Shown: in pieces, positions 1 to 12,077 of the stretch
Numbering within the stretch: position 1 is the stretch's first letter
Layout: each line of letters starts with the position of its first letter
Translations under genes and position numbers: made by a program
Origin: Camelus bactrianus
Lineage: Eukaryota > Chordata > Mammalia > Artiodactyla > Camelidae
Assembly: GCF_048773025.1 (NCBI RefSeq)
Contig: NC_133571.1
Location: 13,494,620-13,558,619 of the forward strand
DNA length: 64,000 nucleotides
Reading direction: 5' to 3'
The notes under the pieces: generated by a model
Told to the model about the DNA's origin: nothing
Seen by the model: only the letters and a program-made list of their open reading frames with translations
The model's database searches: none

Positions 1-993
1 TAATGATGATCATCCTTGTATGTAAATATTCATATTTAGCTCTATTTTTAAGATAAAATTTTTAAATGAATTACTAGATCAAAGGGTATATATACTTCTA
101 AGGTCTTTCAGAAAAACTACACCAGTTTCTACTCCTGCTAACAGTATGAGTGTGCCCATGTCTCTGAAACCTGTGTTATTGTCTTAAAAAAATAAAGAAA
201 GAGAAAGGGGAGGAGGAAAGAGACAGACCAAAAAAAAAAAAAAAAAAAAAGATTTAAGCAATGACAAGGTATCTATAACAAACCAGAAATGCAGTTCTGT
301 ATCTCTCAGTCTTTGGTTCAAATCCAAATAAGGACTAGAATGATCAGTCAATAGTGACCATGGAATAATGTAGAAAAAAAGGTCAGTCCTTAACCCACTC
401 TCCTCCTGTTTCACACTAAAAGGAAACAGCTTTGCAGCATAAAAGAAATGTGCTGCCTCCATTTTTAGAAGAGGTACCTTTTCAAGACACAGATAAGAAC
501 ACAGTCTCATAACTGAGGGTATGAACATATTAGGGAAACCAGAATGACTTATATTTCACACAGATAGCAACCCTCCATTTATTCAAGGGTTTGCCATACA
601 TTCCGCAAGACCTCTGGTCACCTGAAATTAAAACTAAAAGGATAATGGAGAAAATATGACAATATTTGAAGAAAACTTTAGTTTGCAAAATAAATCTTAA
701 AATATTCATCCTAAACCTTTAATGAAAAAGAATATAAAAATGAATATATGTATGTATGTGTATATATGCATGACTGGGACATTGTGGTGTACACCAGAAA
801 TTGACACATTGTAATTAACTGTACTTCAATTTTAAAAAATTCATCCTAAAAGACAATTCAAGATGACAGAATGTTCCAATGACCAACTGGCTTACAAAGA
901 TAGGTAGCTTTGCTAATCACTGATCTCCCCACAAACCACCACAGTAGTCACAGAGCACTCGCTGCAGAAGAAGGTTGGTGGCAGTTAGCTTAC
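1..993. other. MPZL3 intron 3 (partial)
   Basis: Non-coding. It holds a 20-base A-run near 230-250 and an L1 3' end at 721-840. No other recognisable content. Confidence 0.7.
721..840 (+). repeat. L1 LINE 3' end fragment
   Basis: Typical L1 tail wording: AATGAAAAAGAATAT, then GTACACCAGAAATTGACACA and TTGTAATTAACTGTACTTCAAT, ending in A-rich DNA. Confidence 0.75.
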
Positions 994-1204
994 CCCTTTC
1001 TGTGACTGTCAGCTCTGTCACCGGAATGTTATGGTGCACATCTGGGGGATTCTTCACAGCACAGCTGAATGTCCCATTGTCCTTTATGGTAGGGTTGCTT
1101 ATGCTTATGGACGCATCCCCTTTGTACACATCTCCAACCCAGGAAATTCGATCCCGAAATGTGCCTGCTGTGGTTGGGTACTGGAAAGACTGATAATGAA
1201 AAAT
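994..1204 (-). CDS. MPZL3: MPZL3 coding exon 3
   Basis: 211 bp, the same size as exon 3 of MPZL2, as expected for paralogues. The acceptor is TTTCTTAG|ATTTTTCAT and the donor is AAGGG|GTAAGC. It encodes the second half of the Ig domain, IFHYQSFQYPTTAG to TELTVTERG, with the disulphide cysteine and the NGT sequon. Confidence 0.94.
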
Positions 1205-4200
1205 CTAAGAAAGCAACACCATGAGAAAAAGTTAATTTGGAAAATGCAATGAAAGTGTAAAGCTAAGTAGATTCAAAATAAAATCCGAATGTATAATGGG
1301 CTGTCTCAGATAGACAATTTTTTTATGCTTTGTTCACCTCTATCCTATAGCTTAAAAGACAAGTTAATAAAACTTATCAGAAAAAGGTATGATGAAAGAA
1401 TCCTGGGATCCTAACCATCGAACCTCTTCTAAATTCTCCAGAAAGTCCTAAAGTTGTCATTGTCAACCAGGGGCAATTTTGCCCTCCAGGAGATATTCGG
1501 CAATATCAGGAGATATTTTTGGTAGTCACGAGTGGGGAGAGTGCTACTGGCACATAGCGGGTAGAGGCCAGGGATATTGCTAAAAATCCTATGAGGCATA
1601 GGATAGCCCCCCACAACAAAGAATTACCTGGCTCAAAATGCCAAAAGTGCCAAAGCCGGGAAACTCTCTTCTAAAGTGGCATCTACTTTTCATATAGTAC
1701 TTTATAATATACAAATGATTTCTATATATTTACTCATTTGAGCCTCACAACAATACTGAATTATACATGGGGCAGGTAGAAAGGGAAACAAGGTCAAAAA
1801 CAGAAAATTAGGGAGGACGGTATAGCTCACGTGGTAGAGCGCATGCTTAGCATACACAAGGTCCTGGACTCAATCCCCAGTACCTCTTCTAAAATAAATA
1901 AATAAGTATAAACCTAATTACCTCCCCCCTAAAAAAAAAAAAAAAAAGTCAAATGAGTTACTTAAAGACACACAGCTAATAAGTAAGAAATGGGATATTT
2001 TTGTTTATTCTCAAAATCACCAGAGACTATAACATAAGCTTCTCTCTGGTTACATACATACCTTGGCAATTAATGAAAACCCCAAGTCAGGTGCATGATG
2101 GGTACTCAATGAATATATGTTGAATTAAAAAGATGCTGTTTCAGATTGGTGCTCAGATACTCCATCACCAAAAGCACCTAATTGTATCTGGTGGTAGGCA
2201 GGTACTCCAATACAATAGGGTCCTCCTCCTATGCAAGATTCAAGGCTTTCCTCCTTCTTTGCTTACTTGGTGCCTCCTCATTTAGGAACCCAGGCATTCA
2301 TAAACACTGAACTGCCCAATTTTGAAGAGCAACTTTCCTGAGAAGATGCTGAACCACTTATTGGCTCATTTGTTCAATGCATTCATTTAACAAATATTTA
2401 CCACACACCTACTGTGTGTTAGGCACTGTGTTAAGCAAAGTGATACAGTGGGAGCCAGACAGGCACAGCCTCTGCTCTCGTGGAATTTACTAGCTAGTGG
2501 GAAATACAGATATTAATAAATAATAAAATGTGTAATGAGTTTTCCAAAGAGGGAGGTAAAGAATGCCCATCACTATTTATCAACATCAATATAAAAGGGT
2601 TTGAAACTCTTTTATTGACCAAAGCCTGCAGTGCATCTTCAAGATTAATTCAACCTGTAAATTCCAAGTTAAATTAGTGATACTCAAATCCTGCTAACTG
2701 ACTAGTCTGACAGAACCCTGACTGACCACATAACTGCAACAACATGTTATGTGACTTTAAGGGTCCACTAATTCCAACTTGGGTGAGTTTGCTGATTTCC
2801 TGACTAGCCTTACAGAGAACAGCAGCATACAAGAGCTGCTGTTCACATTGAAGGTTTCTGACCCAAGAAGACAACTATTGTTTGCTCTTTCCTACTTTTA
2901 AAAAGGAAGAGCCATTTAAAGCCAGCCATAGTTTCCTGACCACTCAAAATAAAGTCTAAAGAAAAAGGGACCACAAATACAGCCTCGATTCCTTCCCTGG
3001 AGCCACCTCCAGGGGCACAACTGGAGCTCCTACAGTAGCAACTTGTGGATACTACATGTCACTCAACAATGGCTCCTAAAACAAAATTCAACACTTACAC
3101 ATTAAAATCAAAGAGAAAGGACACAGAATAAACAAATTGAGGATACTTTCAAAAATACAATCTCGTGTACCACTACGACATTCACATTCTTGATAAAAAT
3201 CTATCCTGACTCAGGATATTGCTGGAAGCACACAGAGAAAAGGTGTTTTTTTTAATAGCACAGCAAGCTTCAATTAGACACCCACAATGGGATTTGAGCC
3301 ATAAATGTGTTTCATATGTGTGAATAAAGTATATTGCTTCTAATACTGCAAGACCGTCTGTCACCAACAGCATCTGCCATCAACATAAGGTGCCACCACT
3401 TCCTTCGAAGGGAGCTATATAAATCAATGCAGATGTTTATACACTGGGAGAAGATGCCAAGATCAACCTGCAGAGGACCGATATGCAAGCAGATACACCC
3501 AGTGAAGCAACTTCACGTGACAGGAAAGGAGCAGCTTTAAGAGAAAGGATGTCTATGACTGGGACCTACAGAATTTTTCTGTCCAACAGCCCTGGAGGTA
3601 CCCTTTTTCAGTACATCAAATCTGAAACCCAAGCTATGAAGCCATCAAAAAGAAACAACAAAGGGGAAACAAAACTAAACCACATTTCCTCTTGAGTCTG
3701 ACAGGTTTTTTTTTTTTTCCTATAGCTTATTTACAAGATTCTTACATAGAAGAAAAAGCCCTATGTGACCAAATCATGTTATATGGGGTAGAAGCTCATC
3801 TCTTTCTTTGTAATAGAAGCTCATCGTCTATTCTAAGTTGAGAAGGTCTAAGGTGTGCCTGTGATCTTAGGATAAAAGGATTCCAGAGCTGTTAACCACA
3901 GAAGGTTCAGAGAAATACCCTTAAAAGTGTACACTTACTGATTCTGTGCGACTGCTGCTCGGAGGTCGATATGTCCAGTCTATGGTGAGTTTGTCAGTGA
4001 CAGATGAAGTCGACTTGAAGGTGCATTTCAACTTGATGTTTTCTCCAACATACCCCCGGACATGGGCATCCGCTTTAATCTCCAGGGAAAGGACGATGTA
4101 AATACCTAATCAAAGCAAGCTCAAACATTTAAAATGTGTTCATTTGGGTGTAATATATAGCTGTGAGTGAAACAATACAGTGACACTATTTATCATTTTG

Positions 4201-7200
4201 GGGGCTCTCATCAAAAAGCCATAGCAGTAAATATCTCTTCAGGCAAGCCCAAAAGGGTAAGGAGCAAGATACCTGCATTAATTTTTGTCATTTTACAATG
4301 TTAAATCACAGAATGAATGCTTGGGTAAAAATTTTAAACCTGGTCACACCAGCATTTTTTCAAATACAGACCTGTGGTTAAATTACTTACAACCAAGTAG
4401 GTCAGCCCACAGCAGGCTACTCACTCCCTTGACACACTTACGCTCCAGGAATATGGCAACTGTTGTGATCCGAGGGATTTAACCCCAAGTATAGCAGAGC
4501 TGAAACCTGAAGCTATCACTGCCTCAACCATGAGCAAAATCAGAGTAGGAAACAAGAATAAGAATTTTTTTCAAAGAATTTTATACATCTACCCCAAGGT
4601 CCCACCTAGTTCTGATTTTCCCTTTCTTAAAGCTGGTTAGTGATTCACACATCCATTCAAAGTAAATAATGGGGAGGAAAAAAATTATTAAATTTATAAT
4701 TTAAGGCATTCTAAAATGTAAAAATAAGACATCCTTTTAAACTCTCTTCCTATTTCCAAAAACACCTGACATACCCAACTTTGACACCCCATCTCCCCAG
4801 AAAGAGCTGACACTTTCTTCTGACCAACCAATCTCCTCTGCTTTCAGAGAACAGTGAGTAGAAATTTATCTTCAACGAGGGAGCCATTTTTTGGGAAAGT
4901 AAGCCACCAGCCCTTTGGTTTTCCTGCTTCCTTCTCCACCTCATTGAGCCATGATTCATCTGGGAGGCCAAAGACAAACAGAGCAGCAAGGCTTCAGAAG
5001 AAAGCAAATCCACACACCATCCTGAAAACCAGAAGAACCTCTGGTTGAGATAGGATGCAAATCCCAGCCCTATCACTTGCTGATTCTGTGGTCTTCGCAA
5101 GTTTACTCGCTTTTTTCATTTTCTCATCATGGTAGGAATGACAATAATGACACTTACCTTAGAAGGTCACTGTGAGGAATCAATGAATTAAAGCATGTAC
5201 CACATTAAGAAGCCTACCTAACCCAGAGCAAGTGCTCGATGCACACTCGATAGCTTCATCACCGTTACTGCCACCTCTTTAGTTCTGCCCATACTTTCTC
5301 AATCTTTCCAATCACAGACACACTTATGAGTCAACAGTTCCACCTGCCTTTACCTCTGCTGCTTTGAATCATGTTTCTTGCTCCTGTCTAGACAATCTAG
5401 TCTGTTCACATTCCTCTTAAAAGGAGGAGACCAAGGCTAAGCTCACAAATCTACTAAGAATCTGACCCATCCCAAAGATGAGGATTACTTCTGGTTCATC
5501 CAAAACATCCTCTCTGACTTTGCTATGCTAAACTTGTCATTCCTTCCATGTCTTTGCAAATGCTGTTCCTCAGCCTGGAAAGTCTTCATCCCTCAACCCC
5601 TACTCTCTCCCAAGGCCTCACTTCTGACCCACCTTATTCATGACTCAACATGCAGCTCTAAAAACTAGAAAGCAGAAACTAATGGATAATCTACACTCTT
5701 CCCACACCCTCTACATCTTTTGTCCTAAAACATAAGTATCTCAGAGAGATTTTCAAGTATGGATTTAGAATTAGACAGACTTGGATTTGAGTTCTAGTCC
5801 AACTACTTTCTAGCTGTGAGAACTTGATCATAGTTACCTAACCTGTTCGTGCTTTAATTTCCTCACTTGGTAAGCAGGAATAATAAAAAGACCTATTTCA
5901 TTGGGTCACTGTGAGGATCTAAGAAGATTAAAGAAGGTTATACACAAAATTCTCAGCAAAGCACCTGAAATTGAAACTTTCAATAAATGTTAGCTATTAT
6001 CATTAAAATGAATGCCACAAGTATTCAAAAAACCTTCAGTAATTCCCTACTGGTCTATAAAATAAAATCCAAATAGTAACAATCTGGCCTCCAACTTCTG
6101 CTATTCCACCCACCTACATCCATCCCATCCCCTTCATCATGCCCAGAATGTCCTGCCATTTCTCAGATTTACTATGTCCTTCATGCTACTGTGACTTTCT
6201 TTGAGCACACATATCATTGCTTGCACTCAATCTGTAAAGACTATTTCCTCCATTAAATGGAAGTACCTTGAGGGTAAAATTCAGAGGGAGGGGAGCAGGC
6301 AGAGAGAGACTGAAAGAAAGAGATGGACATGTCACCAAAAGTTCTAGTATAGGAACAAAGTGTGTTTATTAGCCACGCACTCTCTTCCTATCCCCACTTT
6401 TACAGTATTTGCAATATTCTTAAGTCCCCTAGACACCTACCTTTCCATTGTACTGATTTAGGCAAAGCTCAGCCCTAGATGATCACTTCTAGATTGCAGC
6501 TAGTACGCTGAAGGAGAAAAATCACGCAACTGCACAGATAGTTCCATAAGAAACTCATGAATCCTACCCACAGCTGAGCCCTTGACGAGGCATGATGACA
6601 CTTTAACTGGCCTAGGTCAGCTCCTCTGTCTGACTCCTCAAACTTGCCATTCTCTTTTATCCTCTGTGCAACCTACAAACCCCCATTCTAGAAGAAAATG
6701 TCTCCTCTTCTTCAAGAAAGCTGAGGCCAAACAAACTACTTAGTCACAAATCTTCCAGCATGTGCACCTGTCCTTACCTCCAATCTGAGAGGGTGTGGTG
6801 TTCCTTATTCTATGCAAGGTTAAGTCCTCTTTCTCTGCCTGGATCCCTCCCTTCCAAACCCTGCTCCAGAAAAAAAAGAACAAACAAATAACTCTCTCTG
6901 CTATCTTCAACGTCTCCCTTTCAAGAGTGGCTCTTTCTCCCCCTCCCACCTCTAAACACACAGAAGTCTCTCCCATCCATAAAAACAAATAAATAACAAT
7001 AAAACAACACAATAAGAAATTTTCCTAACCCTGTAAGCCTACTCATTACCAGCTACTGCCCTCTCTTTCCTTTCTAAGCCAAGTTTGTGAAAGAGTTGTC
7101 TATATCTGATGTCTCCCTTTCCTTTCTTCCCATCCACTTCTGGACCCTTACAGCATAATCTGGACTCCACTAACACTTCTGGTAAAGGGCACAATGTCTT

Positions 7201-10200
7201 AAAATTGCAATATCCAGTGGATAAAAACTCCAATAGGCAATTTTCTGATAAGCACTATGAAGAAAAGACAAAGAGGGTGGTTATGAAAACTGTACTTGTT
7301 ATAGTAGGGGAGCACGGAGTGGTTAATGAAAGCTTCCCTGAAAAAGGTACTTTCGAGCTGAGTTCTGAAGGAAGAGTAACAAGGTGAGGAGAAGGGGAGT
7401 ATTCTGGGCAGAAGATACAGCATATGCAAAGGTCCTATGCCAGAAAGGAGAACAGTTAGTCAAGGAACTGAAAGAAAGGCAGTAAGGCAGCAAAACAAAG
7501 AGCAAGAGAGAGAAGAAGAAGATAGCTAGGAGGTAAGCAGAAATTAGCTCATGCAGGACCTTAGAGATTTGAGTTCTCATTCTTAGAATAACGGGAAGCC
7601 ATGGAAAATACTTAAGTGTGAGACTGAGTGAGAAGAGACATGATGAAGTCTGAATTTTTCAAACATCACTCTAGAGAAGACACTTAGGAGGAGTCAAGAG
7701 TAAATACAAGATTACTCACAAGGCTACTACAATAGTCACATGAGAAGCTTGAACTAAGTTGGTGGCAGTGGACCTGGAGAAACTAGGAAGACAACAGTTA
7801 ACAAGGTAAAATCAGCAAGAATTGTAATAGATCATATGTTGACTATTAATGAAAGAGAGGTATCGAGAATGACTCCCAGGCTTCTGACTTGGCAATACCA
7901 CTGACACAGGGAAGACTAGAAAAGTACCAGGGTTGGCAGGGAAGAATGTGAATTTGATTTTGGATAAGTCTAAGGTACCTTTGAGATATCCAAGGAATAA
8001 TCTCAAGGGGGCAGTTGGTTTAGGGCAGGGGTCAGCAAACTATGGCCCACAACATCTTGTTATAAATAAAGTTTTATTAAAACACAGCCAACTTCATTTA
8101 TTTATGTATTGTCTAGGGCTCCTTTGTGCTACTCCAGCCAAGCTGAATAGTTACAACATAAATTATGTGACCCACAAAGCCTAAAATATTAATTCTCTGG
8201 CCCTTTATAAAAGTTTGTGAACCCTAGTTTATAGCAAAGAAGAAATATGGATTAGTGTTATAAATCAGAATCTCACTAATCTCCCTCCAACCAATTCTCC
8301 ATTCTGATGTGTTACACACACACATTCACATCTCTGATAGTTCCTATCTTTCTAAGGCTCCTCCTTTCCTACCCATTCCTTAAACACTGATGTTTCTTAA
8401 AGTTCCACCCTGAGCCCACAGGCCTTCTTTCAATATGTTCTCCTTGGACAATCCTATCCACTTCTATAGATTTCACAACCACTAATAAGCTAATAACTCC
8501 CCAATCTATATTACTGGCTATGATATGCTTCTGAATGTCCAAATATTACTTGAATATCACCACCACAAAACCTCAAATTGAAGGTAATGAACACTCGTTT
8601 GTTACCCACTCCATATCCATTCCCCTCATCTCCTTTCCTAACAACACGCAGATTTTCTGTGGATATCTACCCTTTCCCACATAGCCCATGAGCTTGGATG
8701 CCGATGCCTTTGCCAAGGAAACAGAAGGCACAATCAGCTAAGATTTTGAAAAGTGTATGGACCACTTTTCAAAGGGACTTTTCTCAGGGTCAAGAAAGCC
8801 AACAAAGGCACAAAGCCTTTACCACCCCAGGACTGAAGGGGCAAAGGGAGGAAATGGTGCAGCCTGGTAAGAACTGGAGCTCTGGGCCACTTGACAGAAG
8901 CTGTAGCCATAGAGGAACATAGCTGCTACAGACCATGGCACCATGAGGGGGAAGGGGCAAGGAAGAAATATCCTGATGTCTTTCTCCTGCCCTTCGGTCT
9001 CCTGCCAATGCCTTCCATTGACCAAACCAAACTGGAAGTCAGAGGAAGAGAGCCTGGATGATGCAGTTTAAGGGTCAGCTCTCCAGAGAGTAGGGAAGAA
9101 CAGAGAAGTGAATGGGTCTGGTGGGAGAGGAGCAAACTAAGCATAACTAGTAACTGACCCTATACCCAGCTCCAGGGGCCTGGTGGGGCGGTGGGGAGGC
9201 TGACTCAGATTGGCCTAAACCAATCATTACATCCAGAGGTATGCTGGTAAATAGCTAAAAATAGAAAACCCAAGTATGTAGACTTTGACCATTTCTGCAG
9301 TGCAAGTACTCCCACCATGGTTAATTTCTATAATTACTGAATTACAGTAAGTACACCTTTAACAAAGTGACCTACTAGCAACTTCTTCCTTGTTAACGTA
9401 TTTGAACTCCACATTCATGAGCATAATTTTGCCACAAAGTTATCAACATGTAAAGTCACCTTTCTGAAATCTAAACACTGGATAAGCAGGTCTCAAGTGT
9501 ATAGTTACAGAAACGTAACCGTAACATCCATGGATAAACTAAATAAATCTGTACTACTAGTCCACACATCAGGATGTTAGTCCCCTCTGGAAGAGAAGGG
9601 ACAGTGACTGAAAGGAGGCATAAAGGAAGTTTTTGGAATGCCAGTAACAGTCTATATTCTGAGTTGGATGCTGGATACCCAGGTGTGTTCAGTTGCTGAA
9701 AATTTATTGAGCTGTACACTTATGACATGTGCACTTCTCTCTGTATATATTTTACTGAAATTTAAAGTATTCTAAAGTCAATAGATATAAAATAACTTGT
9801 CTCCTCCACTCAAAAATAAGAAAAAAAAAATACCAATCCAATGTTACATTCATTCAGAAACTTTCATCCTAGGCCTAATGTGCTAATGAATATTTATCTC
9901 TTCACCTGAGTGAAAAAGCATCTCACCAGGTAAAAACAGCCAACTGTGGAAATACTCACAATAATTAAAAACATTTTTAATTTGAGAGGAAAACAAGAAA
10001 ATCACATTTAAGCATGAGTAAATACATACACGGAAGAAGTGGGGAAAAAAGGCAAAAACTCCCAATTTTAAACACCCAAGTTTCCAAAATACAAATCTAG
10101 CAACCTTTGATTCACAAAACTGCATACTTAAATGGAAAAGAGAAAAGTGTCAGAGCCCTAGGCTGGCCAACCTACTGTTTCTACATACTTAGACAACTAA

Positions 10201-11226
10201 TAGAGCAGGTCCATATTTGTTACTTAGGGAAAATTCAAGCTAATAATTTAGTGGGTCCTAAATTTGAAGAAATAAGGCAAATAAAAACTGGTATGAAACC
10301 AAAGCCTATTACCTAAGAGATTAAAAACAAAAGACCCCCCAAAAATGAACCCTGAAAATACGCTAAGTGAAAAAAGCTAGTCACATAAGAACACATGATT
10401 GTGTTTATGTGAAATGTCCAGAACAGGCGAATCCACAGCACTCGAAGGTAAACTGGTGTTTGCCAGAGGCAGGGGGAAGGGAAGAATAAGGAGTAACTGC
10501 TGATGGCTATGGAGTTTCTCTTTGGTGTGATGAAAATGTTCTAAAATTGATTGTGGTAATAACTGCCTAACTGTGAATATACTAAAAACCGTAGAATGGT
10601 ACACTTTAAATGTGTAAATTGTTTGGCATGTGAACTGTATCTCAATAAGGCTGGTTTTTTAAAAGGCAAAAGATAAATCAACAAGTACATATAGATCATA
10701 AACTCAACTTGTAATGTTTGAATTATTTGATGTGTTGAATTGATGGATGTTTTTTCAATGTGAAATGACATCAAGTTTATGAAATCACCCACCATTTCTA
10801 GAATATTTTTTCAAATAGGACAATATTTAAACATTTCTGTGTCTGTGTCTGTGAGCAAGAGAGAGGGAGGGAGAGAAGGGAGAGGGGAAACTAGGATTAT
10901 TTGGAGTGACAACAGATGGGCCTAAATAGTATATTGCAAAATAATTATCCAAAAAACTGGATACTGTGATGACGCAGGCAGCTGGGAGATCAGGGAGTGT
11001 GCTGGCAGCATGAATATTAGTCATCAAATAAATAAAAACTCCCCAGCCTTACTTGCTGAGATTTAGAACACCTGAAACCTTTATGTTACAGGTCCCCTTC
11101 AGAAATTCCCATTACCCACAGGGAAAATTTATTAAGTTAACAATTCACTCTGATGCTAGCTCTACTAACATGCAGATTTCCTGGGGAAGACAGACAGACA
11201 GACAGACAGACAGACACAGACACACA

Positions 11227-11265
<39 letters not shown>

Positions 11266-12077
11266 AATAACTACACCCTAAAATGAAGGTAATTAGGTTG
11301 ACTGAAATGTGTGCAACTTGGAAACTGCATCAAAACAAAACTTTCCCAAATTTTAAGAATATGTCATAGTGAGAATACTGCACTCCCGATATCCATTAAC
11401 AGATTAAAATTTTAACAGAATTGATATGCCCGTCCTTCTATTTTTTCTAAGCAGTTGCTTTTCCTCAACAAATATGTCTCTATTGTAAAGAAATTAAAGC
11501 ATATCCTTTCTGTGACTAATAAAAGTTTTACTTCAGAGGCCCTGACAACCACCTACAAAAAAATAAAATTACCAACAGTCAATTTACTTTACCAAAATTA
11601 CTGGGACAAACTACTGAAGACCAGAGCTGTCCTTTTCTAATCAGGATATACAGCCCACAAAACCACAGCCCAGTCAACCACTGATAACTCATCACAACAG
11701 CGGGTACCCCCAAAGCCAGAGCCCTTTGTGATTTATATCAAGTCGTGCCATCACCACAATACAGTCCAAGTCACGCAAGGGTGGTGGAGCTCCCAGGGGC
11801 TCAGGAAAGTACGAACAAGGTACCAACTCCCCTCAGGTGGGTGGAGATTACGAGAAAACAAAACCCGCCCCAAGCCCTCTGGCTTCCTTCCTTCCCAGAA
11901 GCGTTGTGGGGGCTTTTCGGAGACCCCCACCGGAACCGGAAAAGCGACCATCTTCCCTAAACACCCCCGGCCGGAAGTGTGGCCGAGCCCGCCGGCGCAC
12001 TCACCCTGGAAGAACAGGACGCCCAGCAGTGGGCACAGAGCGCAGCCATGGCTTCCAGCCGCCCCGCTCTGCTGCAT
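994..12077 (-). CDS. MPZL3: MPZL3, myelin protein zero-like 3 (5' part, coding exons 1-3)
   Basis: Single-pass Ig-superfamily membrane protein of the myelin P0-like group, known in mammals for roles in skin, hair and sebaceous gland biology. Coding parts are exon 1 12005..12077, exon 2 3939..4105 and exon 3 994..1204. Phases join without error (1, then 0, then 1) and give about 150 residues. The protein opens MQQSGAAGSHG with a hydrophobic signal peptide (PLLGVLFFQG). The Ig V-type domain follows, with the first cysteine in IKLKCTF, the core tryptophan in IDWTYRPP, and the second cysteine in [20 protein letters not shown] carries an N-glycosylation sequon. The human protein is about 235 residues, so the membrane segment and cytoplasmic tail (remaining exons) must lie left of base 1. 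An in-frame ATG 18 codons upstream (12131) exists; I chose MQQ because it matches the human start. Identification rests on near identity to human MPZL3 as I remember it. Confidence 0.95.
1455..1668. repeat. Non-autonomous DNA transposon fossil (hAT/MER-type)
   Basis: Begins GTCAACCAGGGGCAATTTTGCC and runs through GGGTAGAGGCCAGGGATATTGCTAAA and AGCCCCCCACAACAAAGAATTA. I recognise this as a common mammalian MER-type repeat but cannot name the subfamily with certainty. Confidence 0.65.
1685..2005 (-). repeat. MIR SINE, split by a Vic-1 SINE
   Basis: MIR in reverse orientation: CTCATTTGAGCCTCACAACAA, then GACACACAGCTAATAAG. The two halves (1685-1810 and 1947-2005) are separated by a camelid SINE, so the MIR is the older element. 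Confidence 0.6.
1811..1946 (+). repeat. Camelid tRNA-derived SINE (Vic-1 type)
   Basis: A-box region TATAGCTCACGTGGTAGAGC, B-box GACTCAATCCCC, AAATAAATAAATAAG linker, CCTCCCCCC and a poly(A) tail. A lineage marker for camelids. Confidence 0.9.
2365..2590 (-). repeat. L2 LINE 3' fragment
   Basis: Contains CAAATATTTACCACACACCTACTGTGTG and GGCACTGTGTTAAGC, the reverse complement of the L2 3' end, followed by the CTCTCGTGGAATTTACTAG block. Confidence 0.65.
2600..3938. other. MPZL3 intron 2, unrecognised part
   Basis: No gene or clear repeat seen, apart from a short T-run near 3707-3718. Short open frames here lack family features. Confidence 0.5.
3939..4105 (-). CDS. MPZL3: MPZL3 coding exon 2
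   Basis: 167 bp, start phase 1, end phase 0. The acceptor is TGATTAG|GTATTTAC and the donor is TCA|GTAAGT. It encodes the first half of the Ig domain, GIYIVLSLEIKADAHV through RPPSSSRTES. The end reads RTES where human has HTVS. Confidence 0.93.
4106..5040. other. MPZL3 intron 1, unrecognised part
   Basis: Nothing recognised. A 116-residue minus frame at 4750..5100 shows no domain and lies within the intron. Confidence 0.5.
5050..5255 (+). repeat. MIR SINE
   Basis: Core wording CACTTGCTGATTCTGTGGTC, TTTCTCATCATGG, TCACTGTGAGGAATCAATGAATTAAA and CCCAGAGCAAGTGCTC. Confidence 0.65.
5520..5650 (+). repeat. L2 LINE fragment
   Basis: L2 3' region wording: GCAAATGCTGTTCCTCAGCCTGGAA and CTCCCAAGGCCTCACTTCTGACCC. 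Confidence 0.55.
5755..6000 (+). repeat. MIR SINE
   Basis: TTGGATTTGAGTTCTAGTCC, ACTTTCTAGCTGTGAGAACTT, TTTCCTCACTTGGTAAGCAGG and TCACTGTGAGGATCTAAG match a near full-length MIR. Confidence 0.75.
6035..6275 (+). repeat. L2 LINE fragment
   Basis: ATAAAATCCAAATAGTAACAATCTGGCC followed by the exon-like L2 tail AAGTACCTTGAGGG. Confidence 0.55.
6276..7265. other. MPZL3 intron 1, unrecognised part
   Basis: Nothing I can name; pyrimidine-rich patches near 6780-6970. Confidence 0.45.
7270..7995 (-). repeat. L2-like LINE, reverse orientation
   Basis: Shows AAGCTTCCCTGAAAAAGG, CGAGCTGAGTTCTGAAGGAAG, TTCTGGGCAGAAGATACAGCATATGCAAAGG and AATGACTCCCAGGCTTCTGAC, which read as L2 on the other strand. The same family recurs near 28.5-29.1, 38.3-38.9 and 49.4-49.6 kb. 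Confidence 0.6.
8022..8225 (+). repeat. hAT-Charlie-type MITE with terminal inverted repeats
   Basis: Starts CAGGGGTCAGCAAACTATGG and ends AAAGTTTGTGAACCCTA, an imperfect inverted repeat. It is flanked by the imperfect 8-bp duplication GTTTAGGG / GTTTATAG. The middle holds AAATAAAGTTTTATTAAAACACAGCC. Subfamily name not certain. Confidence 0.75.
8226..9555. other. MPZL3 intron 1, unrecognised part
   Basis: No gene. Open frames of about 70 residues at 8698..9144 on both strands show no domain. I cannot assign a repeat family. Confidence 0.45.
9560..9765 (+). repeat. L1 LINE 3' end (old subfamily)
   Basis: GTTGGATGCTGGATACCCAGG, AATTTATTGAGCTGTACACTTATG and CTGTATATATTTTACTGAAA are typical of an old mammalian L1 3' end. 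Confidence 0.6.
10340..10665 (+). repeat. L1 LINE 3' end (old subfamily)
   Basis: GAAATGTCCAGAACAGGCGAATCC, GGTGTGATGAAAATGTTC and TGTGAACTGTATCTCAATAAGG are the usual L1 3' terminal wording. Confidence 0.75.
10666..11187. other. MPZL3 intron 1, mostly unrecognised
   Basis: A short simple region (TGTCTG, then GAGA runs) lies at 10837-10887. Nothing else recognised. Confidence 0.45.
11188..11264. repeat. Compound microsatellite (GACA)n-(CA)n
   Basis: Six GACA-like units pass into about 20 CA units. Likely polymorphic. Confidence 0.95.

Noticed and set aside
184-528. 114-codon minus frame at the left end
   Set aside because: Low-complexity F-rich end from an A-run; intronic and without any family match.
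1811-1880. tRNA-like A- and B-boxes (also in the other Vic-1 copies)
   Set aside because: They belong to SINEs with A-rich tails; no cloverleaf or clean 3' end of a working tRNA gene is apparent.
11188-11264. Regular short repeats as a possible CRISPR-like array
   Set aside because: A plain (GACA)n-(CA)n microsatellite without spacers, in a mammalian intron.
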